Source of the DNA: Bryobacterales bacterium
GTDB taxonomy: Bacteria; Acidobacteriota; Terriglobia; Bryobacterales; Bryobacteraceae
Direction of reading: 5' to 3'
Length of the DNA: 64,000 nt
Assembly: GCA_016716385.1 (NCBI GenBank)
Contig: JADJWL010000002.1
Span: 1-64,000 of the forward strand
The translations under genes and the position numbers were made by a program. Positions 49,787 through 58,722 of this stretch are shown here, in pieces; the first letter of the stretch is position 1, and the number at the start of each line of letters is the position of its first letter. A model generated the notes under the pieces. That model did not search any database and was not told where the DNA came from. It was given only the letters and a program-made list of their open reading frames with translations.

Positions 49787-51350
49787 ATGCGCAAGATCAG
49801 AGAAGTCCTACGGCTTGATTCGCTCGGCCTGACGCAGCGGGAGATCGCGCGCAGTTGCGCGGTCGGCCAGAGCACGGTTTCTGAGTACCTGAAAGCGGCC
49901 GAAGCGGCCGGCCTGCGGTGGGCGGAGATCACCGATTGGAGTCAGGACCGGCTGGAGAAGGCGCTGCTGCCCAGCCGGCCAGCCGCCCGAGAGCGGGCGC
50001 AGTTGCCGCCGCCCGAGTTCGCCGCGGTCCATGCCGAACTGCAGACCCACAAGCACCTGACGCTGCAACTGGTCTGGGAAGAGTACCGCGCCACCCAGCC
50101 GGAAGGCTACCGGTACAGCCGGTTCTGCGAACTCTACCAGCGCTGGCGCAAGCAGCAGGAAGTGGTGCTGCGGCAGGAGCACCGCGCCGGCGAGAAGCTG
50201 TTCGTCGATTACGCCGGCGACACCATCGCCGTGCGCGACCCGGAGAGCGGCGCAACGCGCCAGGCGCAGTTGTTCGTGGCCGTGCTCGGCGCCAGCAATT
50301 ACACCTTCGCCGAAGCCACCTGGACGCAAGGCCTGGCGGACTGGAGCGGCTCCCACATCCGGGCCTTTGAGTTCTTGCAAGGCGTGCCGGAGATCGTGGT
50401 GCCGGACAATCTGAAGTCCGGGGTCACGAAGCCCTGCCGCTATGAGCCCGGCGTCAACATCGCCTACGAGGAGATGGCCCAGCACTACGGCGTGGCCGTG
50501 GTGCCGGCGCGGGTGCGCAAGCCGCGAGACAAGGCCAAGGTCGAGAGCGGCGTGCTGGTGGTGGAGCGGTGGATTGTGGCGGCGCTGCGCAAGCGCACGT
50601 TCTTCTCGCTGGGCGAGGTCAACGCCGCCATCGCCGAGCTTCTGGCGCGGCTCAACGACCGTCCGTTCCGCAAGCGCGAAGGCACGCGGCGCAGCCTGTT
50701 TGAAGGCCTGGACTCCCCGGCGCTGAAGCCGCTGCCGGTGGAGCGCTATCAGTACGGCGAGTGGAAGACGGCCCGCGTCAACATCGACTACCACGTGGAG
50801 GTCAGCCAGCACTGGTACAGCGTGCCCTACCGCTCACGCAGAGCCAGGTGGAGATCCGGGCCACCGCCACGACGGTGGAGATCTTTCACCGGGGCAGCCG
50901 CGTGGCTTCGCACGCCCGCTCGCCGGCCGCCTACCAGCACACCACCGTGCAGGATCACCGGCCCAAAGCGCACCAGCGGCACGAGCAATGGCCGCCGTCC
51001 CGCATCGTCGAATGGTGCGGCAGAATCGGTCCGGCCACGGCCGAGGTGGTGAAGCGCATCCTGGCCGGCAACCGGCATCCGGAGCAGGGCTACCGCTCGT
51101 GCCTGGGGCATCCGGCTTGGGCGAACTACCCGCATCCCCGCCTCGAGGCCGCCGCGCGCCGTGCCTGGCCCTGAACGTCTGCACTTACAAAAGCCTGAAG
51201 GCGATTCTCGAAAACAATCTGGACGGCCAGGAGCCGGAGACTGCTCCCGCGCCCCGGCCGCCCGTCGACCATCCTAACCTGCGCGGTCCCGGTTACTACG
51301 CTCTAAGTGATCCGCCCCGCTGCAGTAAAGCACCAGAGGACTCATGCTGA
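49787..51350 (+). pseudogene. istA: istA transposase, inactivated by two frameshifts
   Basis: IstA is the DDE transposase of IS21. ATG 49787 starts an N-terminal helix-turn-helix (MRKIREVLRLDSLGLTQREI). The catalytic domain has the first Asp in LFVDYAGD, the second in VVPDNLKSG and the Glu in AKVESGV. After HWYSVPYR a base is missing at about 50832: the next frame carries TQSQVEIRATATTVEIFHRG onward. A second base is missing near 51165, after which RLEAAARRA joins LALNVCTYKSLKAILENNL in the third frame, ending at 51350. Both are single-base deletions. The catalytic triad is encoded before the first break, but the C-terminal part cannot be made. Confidence 0.85.
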
Positions 51351-52099
51351 CACAACCCATCCACGACAAACTCCACGTCCTGCGCCTGCGCGGCATGGCG
51401 GAAGCTTTCCGCGAACAGCAGGAGAGCGCCGATCTGCAGCGCCTGAGCTTTGAAGAGCGCTTCGGCCTGCTGATCGACCGCCAATGGAACTGGCGCACCA
51501 ACCGCGCCCTGGAGCGCCGTCTGCGCAATGCACGGCTGCAGGGGCCAGCCACGATCGAAGACATCGACTACCGCACCCCGCGCGGTCTCGACCGCCAGCA
51601 GGTGCGCTCGCTCACCCAGGAATCGGCCTGGGTCCGGGAGCATCAGAATCTGTTTCTCATCGGTCCCACCGGCATCGGCAAAACCTGGCTGGCGCGAGCC
51701 TTTGCGCAGAAGGCCTGCCGCGACGGCTACACCGCGCTGTTTGTCAAAGCCGCCGAACTGGCCCGCCAACTCGCCGCCTCCCGCGCCGACGGCAGCCACT
51801 TCCGGCTGCTCTTGCAACTGGGCCGGCTGGACCTGCTGGTGGTCGACGACTTTTGCATGGCGCCGATGACCGAGGGCGAACGCCGCGACTTTCTGGAGAT
51901 CTGCGACACGCGCTATCAGACGCGGTCCACGCTGCTCACCAGCCAACTGCCGGTGGCGAGTTGGCACGTCCAGATCGGCGATCCGACGCTGGCCGACTCG
52001 ATCCTCGACCGCCTGGTGCACAACGCTCACCGGATCGAGTTGAAGGGCGAATCGATGCGCCGCAAGCGCGGCCCCAAAGCTGGAAAGGAGAACTCGTGA
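51344..52099 (+). CDS. istB: IstB ATP-binding helper of IS21 transposition
   Basis: 251 residues of the AAA+ family, intact. Walker A is FLIGPTGIGKTWLA, Walker B LDLLVVDDF; sensor and arginine segments are QTRSTLLTSQLP and DRLVHNAHRIELKGES. IstB binds DNA and directs IstA to target. The start overlaps the istA end by seven bases, as is usual in IS21. An intact IstB with a dead IstA means the copy cannot move by itself. Confidence 0.93.
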   Translation: MLTQPIHDKLHVLRLRGMAEAFREQQESADLQRLSFEERFGLLIDRQWNWRTNRALERRLRNARLQGPATIEDIDYRTPRGLDRQQVRSLTQESAWVREHQNLFLIGPTGIGKTWLARAFAQKACRDGYTALFVKAAELARQLAASRADGSHFRLLLQLGRLDLLVVDDFCMAPMTEGERRDFLEICDTRYQTRSTLLTSQLPVASWHVQIGDPTLADSILDRLVHNAHRIELKGESMRRKRGPKAGKENS

Positions 52100-52254
52100 G
52101 TTGGAGCCGCCGCGCTGGTTTCTGCCGTGCTGGGCGGGGCAAGGGGGCTCAACCGCCGCCCCCTCGCCCCGGACCCCACTCCCCGGCTCAGAAGGAAAAA
52201 GATTGACGGATGCCGATCACTCTTGGATCATGAAACAAGCCAGCGTCGCTTCGC

Positions 52255-52332
52255 TCCGATGGCGATCGTCATCGCCCCGGAATCCTGATCGGCTTCCGCC
52301 CGGAATGCTGATCGGCTTCGCCGGAATACGCA
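52255..52332 (-). repeat. IS21 right-end repeats
   Basis: CCGGAATnCTGATC at 52277-52290 and 52300-52313 (23 apart), then the terminal CCGGAATACGCA. Inverted relative to the left-end repeats. Confidence 0.75.
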
Positions 52333-52339
52333 CGATGGG
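52333..52339 (+). repeat. IS21 target-site duplication, right copy
   Basis: CGATGGG directly after the CA end of the element; identical to 49535-49541. Confidence 0.8.
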
Positions 52340-52346
52340 CCACCGA

Positions 52347-54074
52347 TCAACTAACGGTCCCTAGTGCACCGTGGTTCCGCCACACTCGGTACCGCATATC
52401 CGCGACGGCCTTGTGATCGAAGTTCAGTAGTGGCAATTCGAGATCTACTAGGTTTCCAACGCGCAAATGTTCGTGTTTCCAATTTAGTTTCGCGGCTTGT
52501 ATCAGCTGATGCCTAATCCCTTCACAGGCGTTGAGAACGCTTCTGACGTCGAGTTGGTCCGTCTCAGAGCAGTCAGCAACGGCACCCGCAAGCACGGCGA
52601 GTGAGATCATTCTGATGCCGTTAGCTTCCTCGCAAATTGCAGCCGTTCCGAAGCACGATCTAGCTAGTAATACGTCGACGACTTCTACTCCATAGACGGA
52701 TCGACCCGTAGCTTGGCTGATAATGCGGTCGCGATCGGCTGCTGGAAGCTTCCGGAATCGTCCTAGCTGTGATATTCCCTCCTCGAGACGATTCTCAAGT
52801 CTCTGCACCATCCGCGCGCCTTGGGGCGGTAAGGGTGCTTTAGCCTGGATGTGTAGAGCAGTGTTCGATGTCTCTTCAAACACCAGAAGATCTATTTCAC
52901 CCTTCGTTCCACCCCCAGTCCATTCGACATTTTCTTGCAGATGAAGCATAGGGACATCGTTTAGTATCCTTGCCGCAAAGCTCACCAGTGCGGGTTCGAG
53001 GTGGTGCGATACGAGATCATCGAAAAGCTTCTTGTCCGTCTGCTGTACGGAGAACAGAAGATTCCGCGCTTGAATAAACATCATCGCCGGGTCTGATGCC
53101 AGCAGCAGGTTTCCGGGCAACTGCCATATCGGTGGAAAGTAGCCGTCCCGGGCATGAAGGATTGACGGCTGATTCGTTCTAACGTCGATGCTCAATAAAG
53201 AAAGCAGACGTTCAGAGGCTTCGTCTGAGAGACCTGATTCGGTGATCAGGTACCCCCGCAAGAACTCTAGGCCCCAAGTTGGAGCAATCCAATGTAACCA
53301 TTCTCCGAATGCCTCGTCATGCGTCAGCTTTGCAAGAACGCGGGCATAGGCAAGGGCTAGTTCGTTGGCGAAAGTCGCCATTGCTAGCAAGGCCGCCCGG
53401 AACCGGTTGAGTTCTCTGTAGGTAACGCCGATGGCTGACCGTAAGCCATCATCAGTGACGAGCGGTACCTCGAAAACGTGATCCTGGAAGTGCGAGTTGA
53501 GCGTTTTGATCGCAATAATCCCCTCACCGGACAAGGTTCCCGGCTTCCTTTTTGTCATCCTGTCGAAAACAGCAGCCGGAATCTGATGGCGAGTGATGGC
53601 AAAACCGAGCGCAAGTTCACTGAGAAGGATGTCCTCCGCTTCGGCACTCGCTAGCTTGGATGAGCGGTGCCGAAGCAAGAACCGATGCTCAGCCTCACGC
53701 CCCACGGAGAAGTAGTCACGATGGACCTCAGGCATGACGTCCGCGAAGTGGGCATAAGAGATCAGTAGCTTGAGCTGCTCTCCAGTGGGATCTAACGCTG
53801 CGTAGACCTCCATTGCCTGCTGCGCGTCAACACCTGTCGGCCCGCTCGGGCAGCTTGCAAGGAGTGGAACTAGGTGGCTCAAACGTGCAGCCAGTGCGGT
53901 AGCGGCCTCACGGTTCGGCGGAGTCGCCGTGGCCGGTGTGCCATGCATCAATGAATGCAGCACCCTCAACAATGCACACAGAGTGACCCGAACTGGCTCG
54001 CGGAGAATTGGTAACGCCGCTACCTTGTGATCGATCTCTTTTTCGAGCGCCACAAGTTCGCTGACATCGCTCAT
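52347..54074 (-). CDS. Large protein with a PD-(D/E)XK-like nuclease segment, defence candidate
   Basis: 575 residues from ATG 54074 (AGGAAGGA ribosome binding site six bases away; a longer frame has none). It is helical for about 400 residues. Near 430 the segment NVEWTGGGTKGEIDLLVFEE, then ALHIQAKA, gives E...(E)ID...QxK spaced like a PD-(D/E)XK endonuclease with a QxK variant. No known defence family is recognised. The sequence is clearly more A/T-rich than the flanking IS and PRTRC genes, a sign of separate transfer. It lies on the opposite strand to PRTRC, next to HEPN/Toprim and HEPN-like genes, so an anti-phage or plasmid-defence role is a reasonable guess. Confidence 0.6.
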   Translation of the reverse strand: MSDVSELVALEKEIDHKVAALPILREPVRVTLCALLRVLHSLMHGTPATATPPNREAATALAARLSHLVPLLASCPSGPTGVDAQQAMEVYAALDPTGEQLKLLISYAHFADVMPEVHRDYFSVGREAEHRFLLRHRSSKLASAEAEDILLSELALGFAITRHQIPAAVFDRMTKRKPGTLSGEGIIAIKTLNSHFQDHVFEVPLVTDDGLRSAIGVTYRELNRFRAALLAMATFANELALAYARVLAKLTHDEAFGEWLHWIAPTWGLEFLRGYLITESGLSDEASERLLSLLSIDVRTNQPSILHARDGYFPPIWQLPGNLLLASDPAMMFIQARNLLFSVQQTDKKLFDDLVSHHLEPALVSFAARILNDVPMLHLQENVEWTGGGTKGEIDLLVFEETSNTALHIQAKAPLPPQGARMVQRLENRLEEGISQLGRFRKLPAADRDRIISQATGRSVYGVEVVDVLLARSCFGTAAICEEANGIRMISLAVLAGAVADCSETDQLDVRSVLNACEGIRHQLIQAAKLNWKHEHLRVGNLVDLELPLLNFDHKAVADMRYRVWRNHGALGTVS

Positions 54075-54366
54075 AATCCTTCCTAATATAGCAGCTGCTC
54101 TTTCATCTCGTCCCCCTAACGGCGAAATGGCACTCGAACTGAAACGCAATCACTATCGTCGACTCTGTGGGCCAATACTGGCCATGAGCGTGAAGCGCCG
54201 CTCGGGCGTCTTGATTTCCTGCACAAGCATCGACTTCACCACTGCCCCAAGCATGTATTCCAGACCGCTGAGATAGACTTGCGAGCGTGCAATGTTCGGA
54301 TGTCCGGTTCCGCGGTGCATCCGGTAAAGGAACTCGGCCGCAGAGGGTCAACAGAAAGTGGAACGA
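54075..54366. other. Intergenic stretch in the defence-like cargo
   Basis: About 290 bases. Short frames exist on both strands but none has a recognisable product or ribosome binding site; I see nothing else. Confidence 0.4.
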
Positions 54367-55571
54367 TTATGCCACACATTCCGCCAGAAGGTATTTCCAG
54401 AGGTATGACAACTTCCCGAGATCATATGCCGTATCTTTGCCTGCGGATTCGAAGAATGTCCGGGTGTACTTCTCCTTTCCGACGAGTTCGCCCTGATAAG
54501 AATCGAGTTCCCGATTGAAACTCGTCCACCGAACCGCCGGATCTCCAGTCGATTTGTACTTGAGATCAAGGAAGCATTCAATTGCGACACCACGCCCATT
54601 TATATTCTCGATGGATGCGCCTGATGGCCCGAGCGTCTTGAATGCCCGGCACTCATCCAGGGGCGGGAGGCACATGACGCGCAGGTTCTTCGGAAGGGTG
54701 AGTTTCCGTAGCTTCTGAAGTGTCTCACTGCCGGCGGCATCGGAATCAAGGACAACTACGATATTGTTCTGGATCCTGATCGCGGCGAGGCCCTGGCAGA
54801 AGCGGAACAAGTTGCCGGTCCCCGTGAATGGATAATTGTCGGACATATCGATGAAGTTGAAGAAATCGGAAACGTCGTGGGCCACAAGCGGAAGAGATGC
54901 TTTTAGGATAGAGCTGTCCAATGATCCCTCGTGACTACCAGAAACCGCTCGGCATCTCCGAGCCCTTCATAGAGGTCATCCAAATCATCGCTGATCCAGC
55001 CGGACTCCAACACATCCTGAAAACGCCAGATGACGTTCTGGTCGAGATTAGCTGGGTTCTCGCACAAGAGTCGCAGGATAACGTATGGACCAAGGTTCTC
55101 GAAGAATATCCCATCATCCCGTGTGAGGGAGGCGAGATCGTCTGCGGTCTTTACGAATTCCGGGTCGGCAAGAATCACCTTTGCGGCATACTCGCCAAGG
55201 TCGTAATTCTCTCCGTCCTCGCCCATTCCCATGCGTTTGACATCGACTGAAGTCAGAACGCGCGCGAGCAGGTCGAAGCTGATTTCCGGATCGGGGTAGT
55301 AGTCAGGAACGGCCTCGGCAAGTTCCTCGTACATTCGCCTGCAGTTGGCTAAGCTGTATCCAAGAAGTTCCAACCGCGGCAACACGTTGCGCAGAGGACG
55401 GGAGAACGCTGGCTGTACTTCTTGTATGTTGTCGGCGTAATAGTAGATTTCAGGCTTAACGTCATCTCGGAAGAACAGCCGGGAATGGTTGTGGAAGTGG
55501 CTGTTCTTACTCTCAGTCGATTTCCAGCCTTCCGACGCCGAAAGCGTGATTATCAAGCTCCATGACGCCAC
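54367..55571 (-). pseudogene. HEPN/Toprim-associated protein, split by a one-base deletion in Toprim motif 1
   Basis: Two adjoining frames make one protein. The first (55571 down to 54903, GTG start) has the HEPN/Toprim N-terminal features: SLIITLSASEGWKSTESKN, RLFFRDDVKPEIYYYADN, and a helical middle, ending ERFLVVTRDHW before a stop. The second (from about 54945 down to 54367) carries DSSILKASLPLVAHDVSDFFNF in pieces, GTGNLFRFCQGLAAIRIQNN and the Toprim DxD block IVVVLDSDAAG. Inserting one base in ACGAGGG (about 54940) restores VVTEG-S-L-DSSILK, the Toprim Glu motif. The protein is thus a Toprim nuclease-like defence protein, disabled at its first catalytic motif unless the sequence is in error. 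Base composition is A/T-rich as in the nuclease gene. Confidence 0.7.
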
Positions 55572-55728
55572 ATCGCTTTCCGCAGCGTCAGATCTTGGCA
55601 GCAGACGCGGCGCGCACCGCTACAGACGGGAGAACCGATGATTTACTTTCCACGCTCATGTTGTTGCGTCTTGCGCACATTGCGTCCTCTATGAAGTAGC
55701 TAGAGTGCAATGCGGTTGCAGCGAAGGG

Positions 55729-56301
55729 CTAACCGTTCGCAATGCAGCGGCCCCCATCTGGATATCGAGCGATAAGCTGCAGGTACGCGCGGTTCAAGAA
55801 CAGCGCCACATCGCCCATTAGTGTCATCTCCTTCGAGAACGACTCGGGGGTGAGAAGTTCCTGATCGAAAAGTGGCTCGCCAGCCTCCTCAACTTGAAAC
55901 TTTGGATTCGAGCGCAGAAGCCCTTGAACCTCGCCACCCGCCTTCAGTTCGATGAAGGCCGAGTGCAGTATGCGGTTCCTATCGCGGCGCAGTTGATGCA
56001 AGACCGTAACCGTGGATGCGAAAGAGTTCTTGAAGTCTGCCTCAAGCTCGTCGGGCAGGTTGCACTTTGGCAAAGCATCGACAAAGAGTTCATGGACCCG
56101 GTCTATGAGTCTCTCGTTTGTGAGGCTCCGGAGACCAATCGGCGGCCAATTGGATCGACTAGGATCCATGATGAGCCAGCCGATCTCGCGAAGCTTGTTC
56201 TCGATCCACTGGAACGAAACGGCGAATTCGCCGATCCGCTGGTATACGCGCTCTTCTTGAGTCACCCGTTTGCACCTAACCCTTATCCTGGTCGAGGGCA
56301 C
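55729..56301 (-). CDS. HEPN-like protein with an RX4H motif
   Basis: 190 residues from GTG 56301 (a GTG at 56265, giving MTQEERVYQRIGEF, is an equally good start). All-helical, with LRRDRNRILHSAF: RNRILH matches the RX4-6H signature of HEPN ribonucleases, and the helix before it (FKNSFASTVTVLHQL) fits the fold. HEPN proteins are RNases of toxin-antitoxin and abortive-infection systems. It follows the HEPN/Toprim gene on the same strand, 157 bases upstream of it, and is divergent from PRTRC B. No matching MNT antitoxin is present nearby. Confidence 0.5.
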   Translation of the reverse strand: MPSTRIRVRCKRVTQEERVYQRIGEFAVSFQWIENKLREIGWLIMDPSRSNWPPIGLRSLTNERLIDRVHELFVDALPKCNLPDELEADFKNSFASTVTVLHQLRRDRNRILHSAFIELKAGGEVQGLLRSNPKFQVEEAGEPLFDQELLTPESFSKEMTLMGDVALFLNRAYLQLIARYPDGGRCIANG

Positions 56302-56563
56302 ACTGCCGGTCCCTACCCGCGAATGGCACCGTCGCCGACTTCAGCCCTACATGAGTAGCATTCTAGAGCAGATCCGCCAGGAGTCGCTGTTCCTCGAAGC
56401 TCTACCGTCCGGTTTGCTCCTGGATCACGCGCTACACGGAAGCCGAGGACTAGTGAAGATTCCTCCCGCGGACTCCCCCGCGCAGTCGGCTGTCCTCCGT
56501 CCATCGCAGGAACGATCTCGACCGCGGTGGCTCTGTAGTGATCGAGGGAAGAGGTGGACACCA

Positions 56564-57274
56564 ATGAAAAGCTATCTGGCCCTCGGTGACAGCGAGACGC
56601 TCGCCTTGAAGGGCGCGTTGATCCTATATCAGGGCCGCAATCGCGCGTTCGCGGTCTGGCACGAATCGAAGCCTGGACTCGGTGAGGGCACTCATTTGGG
56701 AGAAGCCCAGGCGCTCACGACCGAGTTCGTCAGGTCGCTGAGCCAAGGGCTGCGGACGGAGATTCAGCCGGAACTACTGTCGGAGAACATCCTGGTTTGG
56801 AGTTCGGATCTCGTCGTCTGGTGGTCACGCCCTACAATCCGGCGGATGTTCTTCCGCAACAATAGCGAGGCGCCTGCGGGACTCAGCGGCGAGCCGTTCT
56901 CACAACCGGCGCTGCTCTGGTGCGTCTCGAGCCAGGAACTGACGGTCCGGGCGCTTGCAGCGGACCGGCGTCCGGGTGCGGACACGCCGCTGATGCTCGC
57001 TCCCTACTGGAACGTGGATGGGGACTCGGGCCGGGTCTGCCTGGGCAGCATGAGGATTCCTGAACTGGCGGGCGTTGCGGCTCTCGCGCAGTGGGAGCGG
57101 GCGTTCTTCCAGAGCGAGTTCACGCACCAGACCGGCGTGAAGCGGCTGGTCCGGGGCGCGAAGGGATACTTCGACGTGTGGGAGCAGGTCCGCAGCGGCC
57201 GGCGCGCGTTCCCCGCGAAGTGCCTCGTGCCGGCGAACGAGACGCTGGCCGAGTTGATTCGCCGCTGCGCGTGA
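56564..57274 (+). CDS. PRTRC system protein B
   Basis: 236 residues from ATG 56564 (ribosome binding site GGGAAGAGG upstream); the frame is open further upstream but not coding-like. Characteristic segments: ALKGALILYQG near the start, ILVWSSDLVVWWSRPTIRRMFF, PFSQPALLWCVSSQELTVRAL, TPLMLAPYWNV, GRVCLGSMRIPE, FFQSEFTHQTGVKRLV and LVPANETLAELI. These match PRTRC protein B along the whole length, which is normal for the family (~240). It precedes a ThiF-family gene by 9 bases, the standard order in this cassette. Function unknown. Confidence 0.82.
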   Translation: MKSYLALGDSETLALKGALILYQGRNRAFAVWHESKPGLGEGTHLGEAQALTTEFVRSLSQGLRTEIQPELLSENILVWSSDLVVWWSRPTIRRMFFRNNSEAPAGLSGEPFSQPALLWCVSSQELTVRALAADRRPGADTPLMLAPYWNVDGDSGRVCLGSMRIPELAGVAALAQWERAFFQSEFTHQTGVKRLVRGAKGYFDVWEQVRSGRRAFPAKCLVPANETLAELIRRCA

Positions 57275-57283
57275 GGAGGCGAC

Positions 57284-57520
57284 ATGCATGAGTTCGTGGC
57301 CGAACTGCTGCGGCGGCCCGTCCGCGTAGCCGTGATCGGTTGCGGCGGGACCGGCTGCGCGATGGCCGCGGGGTTGCCCCATCTGCATCAGTCGATGCTG
57401 GTCGCGGGCCATCCTGGAGGGCTTTCCGTCACGGTGATGGACGGGGATGCGTATTCCGGGCCAAGCCGATCAGGATTCCGGGCTCATGCCGATCACTTTC
57501 GGCCGGTCCCGGAACGCTGA
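57284..57520 (+). pseudogene. PRTRC ThiF-family protein, truncated by an IS21 end
   Basis: About 55 codons of a ThiF/E1-like protein: VAVIGCGGTGCAMAAGLPHLHQ is the nucleotide-binding GxGGxG start (in pieces), followed by MLVAGHPGGLSVTVMDGD. At 57448 the frame enters IS21-type end sequence (TGCGTATTCCGG) and then reads SGPSRSGFRAHADH to a stop. A full ThiF protein has ~250 residues, so three quarters are lost. The Gly-rich motif and the Asp that binds Mg-ATP are present; the catalytic Cys domain is not. Confidence 0.78.
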
Positions 57521-57625
57521 TCGGCGTCTCCGGAATGTTCGTCTGAACGAGTTATCACCTAGCGGCGCTGGACAGAGCAGCGGCCGCCATCGCCTCCACT
57601 GGCAAGTCTTGGGTGCCGCGGGTTC
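57448..57625 (+). mobile_element. Left-end fragment of a second, diverged IS21-like element
   Basis: Starts TGCGTATTCCGG like 49542 and keeps two GATCA repeats and a GCTGATCGGC inverted unit, then GCGGCGCTGGACA and GCCTCCACTG as in 49708-49747. Identity falls with distance; no transposase, right end or target duplication remains. It truncated the ThiF gene. Confidence 0.7.
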
Positions 57626-57719
57626 TCCTGAAATGGGCGATGCGCCTTCCGGGCGTACCCGCGGGTTTCCGGAGACAAGCCACGATACGCCGCCCAGGAT
57701 CGCGGAGTCGCGTGGGAGG

Positions 57720-57938
57720 TCACAATCGGTCGGGGTCGAGCGGCGTCGTGCGACCGGCTGCGTGGTCAGCCAGGGCCTCGGCCCCAAGCTTGCTCAGGGC
57801 GTCCTGCGAGCCCCTGAACTCGCCGTCCCACCGTTCGTCGGCGCGAAGTTCCTCGTGCAGCCAGCGTCCGACCCGGTCTTGCTCTTAGGGCGGCAGCTTG
57901 GCCAACTCCGCGAGGGCCGCTTCAAGGACTTGGGTCAT
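57720..57938 (-). pseudogene. Small antitoxin-like protein, interrupted by an in-frame stop
   Basis: 73 codons from ATG 57938: MTQVLEAALAELAKLPP, then TAA at codon 18 (57885-57887), then EQDRVGRWLHEELRADERW, GSQDALSKLGAEALADH and LDPDRL to a TGA at 57720-57722. The whole resembles the small antitoxin/'addiction module' proteins with a LxxLPPEEQ helix and a C-terminal TxPLDPDxL tail. A single substitution (probably GAG or GAA to TAA) explains the stop. No toxin gene follows. The ATG overlaps the end of the transposase frame (ATGA). Confidence 0.55.
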
Positions 57939-58655
57939 GACACCAGGATACCGGCGCGCGGACGGGCGACCCAACACCGGCTTGCAGCCGCGCGTGGACC
58001 CGCCGACGCCTCCCCGGACGATCCCTTGCGCTTCGGACCCCGCTTCCGGGGCGAGAGACTGCGCTCGAGCTGCGCTTCCAGGGCCGCGACGAAATCCGGC
58101 GCTCCGAAGGGGCGTCCCGTGCGCGTCGAGGACGGCCGCCTCGCGGAAGCCGAGCCCCAGGACCTCCCGCCACATCGCGGGCGGGTAGCGCGCCGCCCAA
58201 TCGGCCGTGGCGAGCCAGTCCGGGGCCGGCTCCAGGCCGGCATGGGCATGCGAACTGGACCAGCGGTAGTCCAGTGTGGAGTCCACCAGCCCCGCGCGGA
58301 CCGGGTTCATCGCTACGCAGCGCATGGTGGAGGCGGGATCGATCGCACACGAGACGTAGCGGCTCTGCCAGGCATGTCCCGAGTGCCGCAGACGAATGTT
58401 GAGCCAGCGCGAATCGCTGCCGTGGGCCGCGCGAAAGGTGGCTGCCATCGCATCGCCGCGGTCCGGGACCACGATGAGGTGGACGTGATTGGTCATGAGG
58501 CAGTAACCCAGGATCCGCAATCCGGCCTCGGCCGCGAGGAGGGCGAGGCAGGTCAGGCGGTCGGCGTCATCGAAGAAGAGGTCGCGCTGGAAGTTGCCGC
58601 GCTGGGTGACATGGTGCGGGCATCCGACCGCGACGCCTCTGGCGATTCGTCCCAT
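57935..58655 (-). pseudogene. REP-associated tyrosine transposase (RAYT/Y1 family), probably inactive
   Basis: MGRIARGVAVGCPHHVTQRG and YCLMTNHVHLIVVP carry the start and the HUH motif (residues 57-59) of the Y1/RAYT single-strand transposases; MNPVRAGLV is conserved. Two defects are seen. The catalytic Tyr in R-Y-V-x-x-N-P-V-R is Cys113 (codon 58317-58319). Near 58115 the frame breaks: after AVLDA the sequence continues in another frame with TGRPFGAPDFVAALEAQLE and RKRGPKRK, the normal C-terminus, to 57935. RAYTs normally act on REP palindromes and are single-copy. Confidence 0.75.
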
Positions 58656-58722
58656 AACCCATAGAGTGGGCGGGCAGACGGATTCCTCTCAGTAGAATTT
58701 CGAGATTGAGTGCGCTCCATCC

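Larger units (their letters stand above)
49542..52332 (+). mobile_element. IS21-family insertion sequence, complete ends
   Basis: 2791 bases beginning TGCGTATTCCGG and ending CCGGAATACGCA, inverted 12-bp ends with the 5'-TG...CA-3' tips typical of IS21. A 7-bp direct duplication (CGATGGG) flanks it, proving transposition into this spot. Inside the left end five GATCA-centred repeats stand at a strict 23-base period (49562, 49585, 49608, 49631, 49654); the right end has inverted copies at 52277 and 52300. These are the multiple transposase-binding repeats of the family. The cargo is istA (broken) and istB. The element sits between PRTRC protein F and the nuclease-like gene. Confidence 0.93.

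Noticed and set aside
50780..51350. Programmed frameshifting in istA
   Set aside because: Two separate shifts at sites without a slippery heptamer, and IS21 istA is normally one continuous frame; decay or error is simpler.
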